This document shows positions 24,759 to 32,380 of a stretch of DNA of 64,000 nt, piece after piece. Position numbers and translations under genes: made by a program. The stretch covers positions 1-64,000 of the forward strand of contig DWVP01000003.1 of the NCBI GenBank assembly GCA_019120175.1. Direction: 5' to 3'. How positions within the stretch are numbered: the stretch's first letter is position 1; every line of letters begins with the position of its first letter. This stretch comes from Candidatus Corynebacterium faecigallinarum. Its GTDB lineage: Bacteria; Actinomycetota; Actinomycetes; Mycobacteriales; Mycobacteriaceae. Under the pieces are notes generated by a model, which saw nothing but the letters and a program-made list of their open reading frames with translations, made no database searches and was not told where the DNA came from.

Positions 24759-25784
24759 ATGTCAGATCAGCTACATGCAGCAGTCGTCGAGAAGTTCAAC
24801 GATCCCCTGGCGATCAAGGACCTCGATCTTCCCACCCCTGGCCCGAACCAGGCTCTGGTGAAGCTCATTGCCTCCGGCGTCTGCCACACCGACCTGCACG
24901 CCGCCCACGGCGACTGGCCGGTGAAGCCCGAGCCCCCGTTCATCCCCGGCCACGAAGGCGTCGGCGAGATCGTCGAGCTCGGCCCCGGTGAACACAGCGT
25001 CAACGTCGGCGACCTCGTCGGCAACGCCTGGATCTGGTCTGCCTGCGGCGAGTGCGAACAGTGCCGCAAGGGCTGGGAGACTCTCTGCCCCAACGCCGAG
25101 TACGGCGGCTACACGGCAGACGGCTCCTTCGGAACCTACATGCTCGTGGACACCCGCTACGCACCCCGGATCCCGGAGGGTGCTGACCCGGTCGAGGTCG
25201 CACCGATCCTGTGCGCCGGCGTAACCGTCTACAAGGGTCTTAAGGTCTCCGAGACCAAGCCCGGACAGTTCGTCGTGATCTCCGGTGTCGGTGGCCTGGG
25301 CCACGTCGCCGTACAGTACGCGGTTGCCATGGGTATGCGCGTCATCGCCGTGGACATCGCCGACGAGAAGCTCGAGCTCGCCAAGAAGCACGGTGCGGAG
25401 TTCGCCGTGAACGCGGCGAACACCGACCCGGCCGAGGCCGTCCAGGAGTACACCGACGGTGGCGCACACGGCGTGCTGGTCACCGCGGTCCACCCGCAGG
25501 CCTTCGGCCAGGCGATCAACATGGCCCGCCGCGCCGGAACCATCGTGTTCAACGGCCTGCCCCCGGGAGACTTCCCGGCCCCGATCTTCGACATCGTGCT
25601 CAAGGGTCTCACCATCCGCGGATCGCTCGTCGGCGACCGTCAGGACCAGGTCGAGGCGCTGGACTTCTACGCCCGGGGGCTGGTCAAGCCCACGGTGAAG
25701 TCCTGCAACCTCGAGGACATCAACGATGTCCTCGAGACCATGGAGCAGGGCAAGATCGACGGACGTATCGCGATCAAGTACTAG
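24759..25784 (+). CDS. adhP: Zinc-dependent alcohol dehydrogenase (AdhP/AdhA type)
   Basis: 341 residues, NAD-dependent medium-chain alcohol dehydrogenase oxidising ethanol and other primary alcohols. Catalytic zinc ligands: Cys-His in ASGVCHTDLHAAHGDWP (near 41) with PGHEGVGEIVELG (near 62). Structural zinc cysteines: CGECEQCRKGWETLC (near 90-105). NAD-binding: ISGVGGLGHVAVQYA (about 168-182) with an acidic strand end (IAVDIADEKLELAKKHGA). GGGAG 6-10 nt upstream supports ATG 24759. In C. glutamicum, adhA is controlled by RamA, RamB and GlxR, and matching sites are seen upstream here. Confidence 0.93.
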   Translation: MSDQLHAAVVEKFNDPLAIKDLDLPTPGPNQALVKLIASGVCHTDLHAAHGDWPVKPEPPFIPGHEGVGEIVELGPGEHSVNVGDLVGNAWIWSACGECEQCRKGWETLCPNAEYGGYTADGSFGTYMLVDTRYAPRIPEGADPVEVAPILCAGVTVYKGLKVSETKPGQFVVISGVGGLGHVAVQYAVAMGMRVIAVDIADEKLELAKKHGAEFAVNAANTDPAEAVQEYTDGGAHGVLVTAVHPQAFGQAINMARRAGTIVFNGLPPGDFPAPIFDIVLKGLTIRGSLVGDRQDQVEALDFYARGLVKPTVKSCNLEDINDVLETMEQGKIDGRIAIKY

Positions 25785-25839
25785 CCGGTACCGCCCGGCA
25801 CCAGTCGGTACCCACTGGTACTGACCGCTCCCGACTCCC

Positions 25840-25883
25840 GACCGACACGACACTGACCCGCGGTTACCACCTCCGTGTCGGTC
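25840..25883. terminator. Stem-loop in convergent junction
   Basis: GACCGACACG (25840-25849) pairs perfectly with CGTGTCGGTC (25874-25883) around a 24-nt loop, between adhP and the convergent YdeI-like gene. Confidence 0.5.
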
Positions 25884-25906
25884 CCATCCGGACGGTACGA
25901 ACCTGA

Positions 25907-26239
25907 CTACGCCGTCCCTGTACGCTCCCGGTGCTTGCACCCGGGCCAGCAGCAGGGGCGGCGTCGTCCGTCCTCCAGTTCCTCACAGGTCCGACGGATC
26001 CGGCGGGCGCGGGTCTTCGACTGCTTGGCGTCCTCGACCCAGCAGATGAACTCATTGCGACCCAACGGGGTGCAGTTCTCCCACAGCTCCAGGACGCTGC
26101 GGGCCACCGACGCGCTGCCGTCGTCGCCCTCGCCGCGGTGCCCGCCGAGAATCGCCGCACGCAGGTCATCGGGCATCCCGTGGACCACACCCCCGGAGAC
26201 AGTGTCTTCAGCGGTCTCAGGGGCTGCTGTTTCACTCAT
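25907..26239 (-). CDS. YdeI/OmpD-associated family protein
   Basis: 110 residues. The C-terminal half carries the family core: CTPLGRNEFICWVEDAKQSK (about residues 53-72), TRARRIRRTCEELEDGRRRP and CCWPGCKHRE. The conserved Cys-Cys-Trp-Pro-Gly-Cys and His suggest a small metal-binding site. The N-terminus is acidic and probably disordered. A TAAAAT box 7 nt before the ATG at 26239 indicates a leaderless mRNA and rules against an in-frame ATG three codons earlier. The molecular role of the family is not known to me. Confidence 0.85.
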   Translation of the reverse strand: MSETAAPETAEDTVSGGVVHGMPDDLRAAILGGHRGEGDDGSASVARSVLELWENCTPLGRNEFICWVEDAKQSKTRARRIRRTCEELEDGRRRPCCWPGCKHRERTGTA

Positions 26240-26246
26240 GTCCAGC

Positions 26247-26252
26247 ATTTTA
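26247..26252 (-). promoter_or_regulatory. Leaderless -10 box for YdeI-like gene
   Basis: TAAAAT (minus strand), 7 nt before ATG at 26239. Confidence 0.55.
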
Positions 26253-26291
26253 CTCCGCGACCTGCAAGATTCCTAGGCCACTGCGCAGCAC

Positions 26292-27098
26292 TCACGCCCT
26301 GAGGTGACGGACGGCGTCCCAGCCCGGGTCCGGCTGCGCGTCGAACTCCGAGTCCCCGATGTCCCAGGTCGAGGCCACCGCGCGCAGGGTGTTCAGGACG
26401 GACCGGTCCCCGTCCGGGTCGACCGCCCCGCCGACACCGGGCACGTCGGAGTCCAGGTACATGTGCACCGTGGTGGTGTCACCGCTCCCGCCGGTCACCA
26501 CCGGGCCGGTGGCGTCCGTGGTCACCAAGGCGACGATGCGTCCGGCGGCATTCTCCGCCAAGGCATCAGCCAGAGCGTCCTGCACGAGGAGGACGCGCTC
26601 GTCGATCTGCGCGGCGGTCAGGTCGGACGAGGCGACGAGGTCAACCACCAGGGTCACCACCGCGTGCACGTCGCAGGACGGTGCGACGGCACGCGCCAGG
26701 GGCACCACGGTGCGGGCGGCACCGTCGGCGAAGGTCACCGTGGCCCACCCCGGTTCCCCGTCGGGGCCGCTGGCTTCCGCCGCACGGCGGGCCAGGAGGT
26801 CAGCCAGTTCGTCCATGCCGATCGCATCGGTCGGGGCGGTGTCGGTGACCTCGACATCGCCGATCCAGGTGGTGACCTGACCGGCACCGAGCGCATCGTC
26901 CAACATCAGCCGCGCTGCGCGTACGTCCGGCACCGCACCCTCTTCCGGCCCCTGCCCACCGAACAGGGCACTGCGCAGCGCGGCAGTGGCCGCCGACCCC
27001 CAGTTCGGGTGCCACACAGTGACATGCACCAGACTGTGGCCGGTGCGCACCGACACCCGGCACGCTGACGGGTCGTAGTCCAGCTCGCCAACCTTCAC
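26292..27098 (-). CDS. Hypothetical protein overlapping metB
   Basis: 268 residues, soluble and acidic, with no signal peptide or membrane helix. I do not recognise the family. The GTG start overlaps the metB stop (GTGA), so translation is probably coupled to metB. The N-terminal half contains HVTVWHPNWGSAATAALRSALF; the C-terminus (WDIGDSEFDAQPDPGWDAVRHLRA) looks like a compact Trp-rich motif. Co-expression with cystathionine gamma-synthase suggests a link to methionine metabolism, but there is no direct evidence. Confidence 0.78.
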   Translation of the reverse strand: MKVGELDYDPSACRVSVRTGHSLVHVTVWHPNWGSAATAALRSALFGGQGPEEGAVPDVRAARLMLDDALGAGQVTTWIGDVEVTDTAPTDAIGMDELADLLARRAAEASGPDGEPGWATVTFADGAARTVVPLARAVAPSCDVHAVVTLVVDLVASSDLTAAQIDERVLLVQDALADALAENAAGRIVALVTTDATGPVVTGGSGDTTTVHMYLDSDVPGVGGAVDPDGDRSVLNTLRAVASTWDIGDSEFDAQPDPGWDAVRHLRA

Positions 27099-28366
27099 AG
27101 TGCGTCCAGCGCCTGCTCCAGATCGGCGAGCAGGTCATCGATGTTCTCGATGCCGATGGAGATGCGCACCAGGTCGTCCGGGACCTCCAGTGCGGAGCCG
27201 GCGGCGGACTGGTGGGTCATCTTCGAGGGGTGCTCCAACAGCGATTCGACACCACCGAGGGACTCGGCCAGGCAGATCAGTCGGGTGTTCTCGCAGAACT
27301 TCAGGGCGGCGTCCTCACCACCGGCGAAACGTACCGACACCATTGCACCGAAGCCGGACATCTGCGTCGCGGCGACGGCGTGGCCGGTGTGGCCCGGCAG
27401 GCCCGGGTAGGCCACGGTGTGGACCTCGTCGCGGGAGTCGAGGAACTCGGCGACGGCCTGGGCGTTCGCGCAGTGGCGGTCCATGCGCACACCCAGGGTC
27501 TTCACCCCGCGGTAGGCCAGGTAGGCGTCGAAGGGGCTGGGCACCGCACCCACGCCGCCCTGCAGGAACAGCAGCTCACCGTCGAGATCCTCGTCGTCGG
27601 TGACCACCACACCACCGACGACGTCGGAGTGCCCGCCGATGTATTTGGTGGTCGAGTGCATGACCACGTCCGCACCGAGCTCCAGTGGTCGCTGCAGGTA
27701 GGGGCTGGCGAAGGTGTTGTCGACGACGAGCTTCGCCGCGGTTCCGGCATCCTTGAGTGCTGCGGCGGTGGCGGCGATGTCGGTGATCGACAGCATCGGG
27801 TTGGTGGGGGTCTCCAGCCACACCAGCCTGGTCTCCGGTCGCAGCGCGGCAACGATGGATGCGGTATCGGTGGTGTCGACGACGGAGAGCTCCACACCCC
27901 AGTCACGGAAAGTGGTGTCCAGCAGACGGAAGGTGCCACCGTAGGCGTCGTCGCCGAGGATGACGTGCTCGCCGGGCTTCAGCAGGGCGCGCAGCAGGGT
28001 GTCGGTGGCGGCCATGCCCGAGGAGAAGGCGCGGCCGAAGCGGGCACCCTCCAGGGCGGCGACGGTCTCCTCGAGGGCGGTGACGGTGGGGTTTCCGCAG
28101 CGGGAGTATTCGAAACCGCCGCGCAGCTGGGCGACGCCGTCCTGCGCATAGGTGGTGGAGGCGTAGATCGGGACGTTGATCGCACCGGTCTGTCCGTCCG
28201 GCTCGTAACCGGCATGGATGGCGTTTGTGTCGAAGCCGTGGGGGCGGCCGGACGCATCGGTCAGCCGATTGCCGGCGGCGAGGGCGGCGGCGCGGCGGGC
28301 GGCGGTCCCGGCATCGGCGCGGGACTCGTGCTCGGCCGGGCGCTCGGCGTTGTCAACACTGGTCAT
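27095..28366 (-). CDS. metB: Cystathionine gamma-synthase (PLP)
   Basis: 423 residues. Converts an O-acylhomoserine plus cysteine to cystathionine in methionine biosynthesis. The fold-type-I transsulfuration motifs are present: YASTTYAQDGVAQLRGGFEYSR (near 70), SSGMAATDTLL, LETPTNPMLSITDI, and the PLP-lysine segment MHSTTKYIGGHSD (near 235). The N-terminal 35 residues are an Ala/Arg-rich extension beyond the usual start. GGAG lies 7-10 nt before the ATG. Cystathionine gamma-lyase or O-acetylhomoserine sulfhydrylase are related alternatives. A McbR-like operator 74-89 nt upstream supports the methionine assignment. Confidence 0.88.
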   Translation of the reverse strand: MTSVDNAERPAEHESRADAGTAARRAAALAAGNRLTDASGRPHGFDTNAIHAGYEPDGQTGAINVPIYASTTYAQDGVAQLRGGFEYSRCGNPTVTALEETVAALEGARFGRAFSSGMAATDTLLRALLKPGEHVILGDDAYGGTFRLLDTTFRDWGVELSVVDTTDTASIVAALRPETRLVWLETPTNPMLSITDIAATAAALKDAGTAAKLVVDNTFASPYLQRPLELGADVVMHSTTKYIGGHSDVVGGVVVTDDEDLDGELLFLQGGVGAVPSPFDAYLAYRGVKTLGVRMDRHCANAQAVAEFLDSRDEVHTVAYPGLPGHTGHAVAATQMSGFGAMVSVRFAGGEDAALKFCENTRLICLAESLGGVESLLEHPSKMTHQSAAGSALEVPDDLVRISIGIENIDDLLADLEQALDAL

Positions 28367-28439
28367 CGGGTGATTCTCCTGTTACTGCTTCCTACGGCAC
28401 GCTAAGTCTCATTGCAGTGCGTTTCCGCCGACAGCCTAG

Positions 28440-28455
28440 CAGACCAAGCGGTCTA
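28440..28455. promoter_or_regulatory. McbR operator candidate between metB and acetyltransferase gene
   Basis: CAGACCAAGCGGTCTA matches the C. glutamicum McbR consensus TAGAC-N6-GTCTA at nine of ten positions. It overlaps the -35 region of the leaderless gene at 28493, so it could control both divergent genes. Confidence 0.55.
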
Positions 28456-28479
28456 CGCTGCACGTGGAGGGAGCGTTGG

Positions 28480-28485
28480 CATACT
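28480..28485 (+). promoter_or_regulatory. Leaderless -10 box for hexapeptide acetyltransferase
   Basis: CATACT followed by 7 nt and the ATG at 28493. Confidence 0.35.
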
Positions 28486-28492
28486 TGGGGGC

Positions 28493-29125
28493 ATGACTGA
28501 CTCAACCGCGTCTTCCTCCAGCTCCTCCGACCCGGCCGCCGCGGTGCGCGTCGAAGCGGAGGCCGACTCCCGTTCCATGTGGGGGCGCATGGTCGCCGGC
28601 GAGCTGTACCATGCCTCCGACCCGGAGATCGCCGCAGCGTCGCTGGCCGCACGCTCGGCGTGCTGGAAGCTGGCGAACACCGACCCGGTGGACGAAGCGT
28701 CCTATGACGCGCAGCTGCGCGAACTCCTGGGGTCCGCCGGGGAGGACGTGACGGTCTGGTCCGGCCTGAAGGTCGACTACGGGAAGAACATCCACCTCGG
28801 CAACCACGTGTTCATCAACGTGGACGCCACGATCCTCGACGTGTGCCCGGTGACCATCGGCGACAACTGCCAGATCGGCCCCGGCGCGAAGTTCCTCACC
28901 CCACTGCACCCGCTGGAGGACCACGCGCTGCGCGCGACCGGCTGGGAGTACGGGGCCCCGATCACACTGGGGAAGAACGTGTGGTTCGGCGGCGGGGTCA
29001 CGGTGTGCGCCGGGGTGTCCATCGGCGACAACACCGTGGTGGGGGCCGGCTCCGTGGTGACCCGCGACCTTCCGTCGAACTCGCTGGCTGTGGGGACACC
29101 GGCGAAGGTGACCCGGGAGCTCTAA
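28493..29125 (+). CDS. Sugar O-acetyltransferase (Maa/NodL/LacA family)
   Basis: 210 residues. N-terminal Maa domain (SMWGRMVAGELYHASDPEIA, about 24-43) followed by a left-handed parallel beta-helix of hexapeptide repeats (IHLGNHVFINVDATILDVCPVTIGDNCQIGPG, then ITLGKNVWFGGGVTVCAGVSIGDNTVVGAGSVV) and the NSLAVGTPAKV ending. Members acetylate sugars with acetyl-CoA. The catalytic His is in TPLHPLEDHALR. The first 20 residues are Ser/Ala-rich. The start is chosen from the CATACT box 7 nt upstream; the open frame extends further but includes the McbR-like site. Confidence 0.88.
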   Translation: MTDSTASSSSSSDPAAAVRVEAEADSRSMWGRMVAGELYHASDPEIAAASLAARSACWKLANTDPVDEASYDAQLRELLGSAGEDVTVWSGLKVDYGKNIHLGNHVFINVDATILDVCPVTIGDNCQIGPGAKFLTPLHPLEDHALRATGWEYGAPITLGKNVWFGGGVTVCAGVSIGDNTVVGAGSVVTRDLPSNSLAVGTPAKVTREL

Positions 29126-29136
29126 CAGGCCGCTTT

Positions 29137-29149
29137 CCCCCTTCGGGGG
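29137..29149 (+). terminator. Short GC stem-loop after acetyltransferase gene
   Basis: CCCCC-TTC-GGGGG, 11 nt after the stop codon. It is a short hairpin without T-tract; weak terminator candidate. Confidence 0.35.
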
Positions 29150-29247
29150 TATACCGTAGGGGGTGTCTGGTGATCGGCGGTAACGTCGCCGTGCGCTGCA
29201 AGGATAAGGTGCTCGACGTTACTTATTTGCCCCTGAAAGGCTGCCGA

Positions 29248-31449
29248 ATGAGCACCTCCTCCCGCCACCGTTCCCCGGGTCGTTCCCGGGGCGCCGGCCG
29301 CGCCACCAATCCCTCCTCGAAGAAGTGGCGCACCCGCGTCCTCGGCCTGGGCGCTGTGGTCGCCCTCGGCGCCGGCATTGTCGTCGGGCCGTCAGCATCG
29401 GCCCAGGCGTCCCTCGGTAGTGACTTCAGCATGGACGAGTTCAGCGACCTGCTGAACAACGAGATGATCCTCGACTACCTCGAGGTCTGCCAGAACGGCG
29501 CCGCCGCCGGTGAGGGCGCCAACGTCGCTGAGGCTGCCGACACGGATGTGCAGCCGGTCGCCGTGGCCGACTGTTCGCAGGCCACCGGAGACGGCCTCGC
29601 CATCGTCATTCCGGAGAAGATCGAGCTGGGCAATGCCGCGGAAAACGTGACCATTGACCTGGGCGATGACGTCAATATCCCCATCTACGGAAAATTCGAG
29701 CTCGGGGAGCGGAACCTCTTCGAGATCCTCAGCGCCGCGGCCCTCGGCAGCAACACGATCAAGAGCATCGTCGGTGCCCTGGGACTGCCGAAGATCGACC
29801 CCACCCAGCTCGGCAAATACAGCTCCTATGAGCAGGTGCAGGCCGATGCGGCCCTGCCGGTGGACATGATTGAGGAACGGACCTGCAGCGGCGTCCAGAT
29901 CGGCAGTAGCTGCTTCGGATCGTGGAAGACCAGGACCTACGACAAAAACGAGGAGAAGCGCGAGAACGCCATGAAGATCGCCGAGTACCTCACCGGTGAG
30001 AAATACGACTACGCCAAGCCAGTCGAACTCCCGGATCTGAACGATTCGAGCCCGCGCGGCACCGCCACCACCGTCGGTGACGGCATCACCGTCGCCGCCG
30101 CCATGCGCGACGGCAACGCCCTGGCCGAGGCAAAGAAGCTCTTCGGCCTGCCCTCCGCCGCCATCTCCGGCGCCGACGGCGGACGAGCCTCCATCTCCCA
30201 CTCCACCCTGGGCCTTTCCACAGCGCTGAACATGGACACCAACGAGATCGGCCTGACCTGGTTCGGCCAGGCTCTGGATCTGACGAAACTGAAAGAACTC
30301 GGGATTGACGAGTACGCCGGAGACGAGGCCATGGGAATGCTCGACACCGCCGAGAACCTCGAGATCCCCGCCCTCAAGGAGGTGTCCTGCTTCGGCGTGT
30401 ACACCACCGCCACCGCCGAGGGCCTGGGTTCCTGCACCAACATCCTGGGCACCTTCGACCGCTACGAGGACCTGCGCGACCCGGTCGTCGGCGAGTCCCG
30501 TCAGAAGCAGTGGGGTCTCACCGACCTGTCCTCCCTCGTCCTCGGCAACGACGCCCTGGTCAAGCAGCTCACCGGCGACACCGAGGAAACTCCCTTCCTC
30601 GACGACCTGATGGACAACATCACCAGCGAGGACGACCGCCTGAAGTTCGCCAAGGACTTCGTGCGCTTCACCCAGAACGTGACCACCGAGGAGGTCGAGG
30701 TCCCGAAGCTCGATGAGGAGGGCAACCCGGTCCTCGACGACGACGGCAACCCCGTCATGGAGACCACCACCCGCGAGACGACTGCCGCCTGGCTGACCTC
30801 CGACTACGGTCTGCGTGATCCGGTGACGGTGGAGTGGCTCGGCCACCGCGTGGTCTTCTTCCCGGCCGTCGACGTCAACGGCACCTCCCGTCCGAATCTG
30901 CTGAGCCTGCCGCAGATCGAGAAGATCACTGATGACGCCGACACCGGCCTGCTACCCAAGGTCAGCCTCGTCACCTGGGACAACGCCTTCGGCCTGGGCA
31001 CGGTCACCCTCGACGACCTGACCCGTCCGGACCGGATCTTCACCAACTGGGCCGAGAGCGTCACCCTGCCGGACGACCTGAAGTACGTCGGTGACCTGCT
31101 GGGACTCAGCGGTTCCGAGAACGCCGAGGAATCTGAGGCGGCCGAGGACGAAAAGGAAGCGGAGGGCACCGATTCCACGGAGATTGCGTCCCCCGCTTCC
31201 GCGTCTTCCACGCCCTCCTCCCCCGCCCGTATTTCCACCCAGGAGCTCACCGAGGAGCCGGCACCGTCCAGCAGCGCCCCGGAGCCCCCAGCTGAAGACC
31301 CGACTACTCCGTCGGCCGCCGAGGGCACCCCCACGCCTTCGGATGCTCCGACCGAGGCCAGCGATGACTCTGACGACACCGACGCTGGTCGCATCGAGGA
31401 CACCGACGAGGACCCCTCCGACGAGGCCGAGGACACCACGACCGACTAA
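29248..31449 (+). CDS. Large secreted protein of unknown function with Ser/Thr/Pro/Glu tail
   Basis: 733 residues. A long basic n-region, then a hydrophobic stretch (VLGLGAVVALGAGIVVG, about 32-48) ending in a signal-peptidase site PSASAQA. The mature domain (about 55-610) contains six Cys (in LEVCQNG, VADCSQ, RTCSG, SSCFG, VSCFGV, GSCTN), possibly three disulfides, and no recognised fold. Regions such as GDDVNIPIYGKFELGERNLFEILSAAALG recall envelope proteins but no family is named. From about 610 to the end it is a low-complexity acidic Ser/Thr/Pro tail with no LPXTG or membrane anchor. AAAGG precedes the ATG by 7 nt. Confidence 0.88.
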   Translation: MSTSSRHRSPGRSRGAGRATNPSSKKWRTRVLGLGAVVALGAGIVVGPSASAQASLGSDFSMDEFSDLLNNEMILDYLEVCQNGAAAGEGANVAEAADTDVQPVAVADCSQATGDGLAIVIPEKIELGNAAENVTIDLGDDVNIPIYGKFELGERNLFEILSAAALGSNTIKSIVGALGLPKIDPTQLGKYSSYEQVQADAALPVDMIEERTCSGVQIGSSCFGSWKTRTYDKNEEKRENAMKIAEYLTGEKYDYAKPVELPDLNDSSPRGTATTVGDGITVAAAMRDGNALAEAKKLFGLPSAAISGADGGRASISHSTLGLSTALNMDTNEIGLTWFGQALDLTKLKELGIDEYAGDEAMGMLDTAENLEIPALKEVSCFGVYTTATAEGLGSCTNILGTFDRYEDLRDPVVGESRQKQWGLTDLSSLVLGNDALVKQLTGDTEETPFLDDLMDNITSEDDRLKFAKDFVRFTQNVTTEEVEVPKLDEEGNPVLDDDGNPVMETTTRETTAAWLTSDYGLRDPVTVEWLGHRVVFFPAVDVNGTSRPNLLSLPQIEKITDDADTGLLPKVSLVTWDNAFGLGTVTLDDLTRPDRIFTNWAESVTLPDDLKYVGDLLGLSGSENAEESEAAEDEKEAEGTDSTEIASPASASSTPSSPARISTQELTEEPAPSSSAPEPPAEDPTTPSAAEGTPTPSDAPTEASDDSDDTDAGRIEDTDEDPSDEAEDTTTD

Positions 31450-31454
31450 GGGAA

Positions 31455-31476
31455 GGACGGGGCCTCGTCCCCGTCC
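31455..31476. terminator. Stem-loop in convergent junction
   Basis: GGACGGGG (31455-31462) pairs with CCCCGTCC (31469-31476) around a 6-nt loop, directly after the secreted-protein stop and before the convergent ECF T gene end. Confidence 0.65.
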
Positions 31477-31483
31477 TCGGCCG

Positions 31484-32377
31484 TCAGAGCCAGAGCGCCA
31501 GAGCGACCAGACCCAGGGTCACCAGGATCACCGCAACGTCGAGCACGCCGATCTTCAGATAGCGCAGCCGCAGGTCACGGCCGGTCTTGTTCTCCGCGGC
31601 GTACGTGAACCCGCGGGCCTCCAGAGCCTCCACCGTGGTACGCACCGACTTCGCCGTGTTCAGCATGATCGGGTAGAAGGACTTCACCACCAGAGTGCAC
31701 CAGTGGATCAGCGCCCTGATCCTCAGGAAGTCCCTCCCCTGCGGCGGGGCACTGCGCAGCCGGAACCCGTCGAAGACGGTGGTGTACTCCTCGACGATGA
31801 TCGGTAGCATCCGATAGCCGTAACTCACGCCGAAGGCGAGCAGGACCGGGGCCCGCATCGCCAGCAGAGCATCCGACAGCTTCTCCGGGTCGAGCGAGAC
31901 GAACGCCGCCATCGACGCCAACGACACCGCGCCGAGCTTCATGTTGAGCTCCACCAGGGCCCACAACGTGCCGGAATCGCCCCCGAAGAACAGGGACACC
32001 ACCAGCAGTGAGAGCACCTGCCCCACCAGTCCGATCACGAACAACCCCAGGATCAGCGGCCCCACCCTGGCGAGGAACACGCTGACCACGCCGATGGCGA
32101 ACAGGGCGGTGAGGCTCGCCGTGTCATGGGTGAACCACGGGGCGACGGCCAGGATCAGGTACCAGACGATGACCGCCCGGGGATCCATCGCCGCGAACAG
32201 TCCGCCGCGGGTGGCGTACGCCGTCCGGAGGAGTTCGAGTTTGACCCACTCGGCGCTGAGGACGTCACGGTTCCGACGCTCCCGACGCCGGTCCTGCTGC
32301 GCACCGGCACCTGCTGGCTGTACTGCCTGCGCCGTCCCCGCGGCCCGCTCTGTCTGTGCTGTTGTCTGTGTCGCCAT
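31484..32377 (-). CDS. ecfT: ECF transporter transmembrane (T) component, CbiQ/EcfT family
   Basis: 297 residues. After a hydrophilic Ala/Gln/Arg-rich N-terminus of about 55 residues come four to six membrane helices (AVIVWYLILAVAPWF, ALFAIGVVSVFLARVGPLILGLFVIGLVGQVL, and a C-terminal helix). The coupling-helix motif of T components is visible in EALEARGFTY (Ala-Arg-Gly signature) near residue 260. It couples the ATPases to the S component. The ATG is 4 nt after the ATPase stop, so it is in one operon. Confidence 0.88.
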   Translation of the reverse strand: MATQTTAQTERAAGTAQAVQPAGAGAQQDRRRERRNRDVLSAEWVKLELLRTAYATRGGLFAAMDPRAVIVWYLILAVAPWFTHDTASLTALFAIGVVSVFLARVGPLILGLFVIGLVGQVLSLLVVSLFFGGDSGTLWALVELNMKLGAVSLASMAAFVSLDPEKLSDALLAMRAPVLLAFGVSYGYRMLPIIVEEYTTVFDGFRLRSAPPQGRDFLRIRALIHWCTLVVKSFYPIMLNTAKSVRTTVEALEARGFTYAAENKTGRDLRLRYLKIGVLDVAVILVTLGLVALALWL

Positions 32378-32380
32378 GTC

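Noticed and set aside
28843..29247. N-terminal extension of the secreted protein into the acetyltransferase gene
   Set aside because: It would bury the clear signal peptide and overlap a well-supported gene; the ATG at 29248 has a ribosome site.
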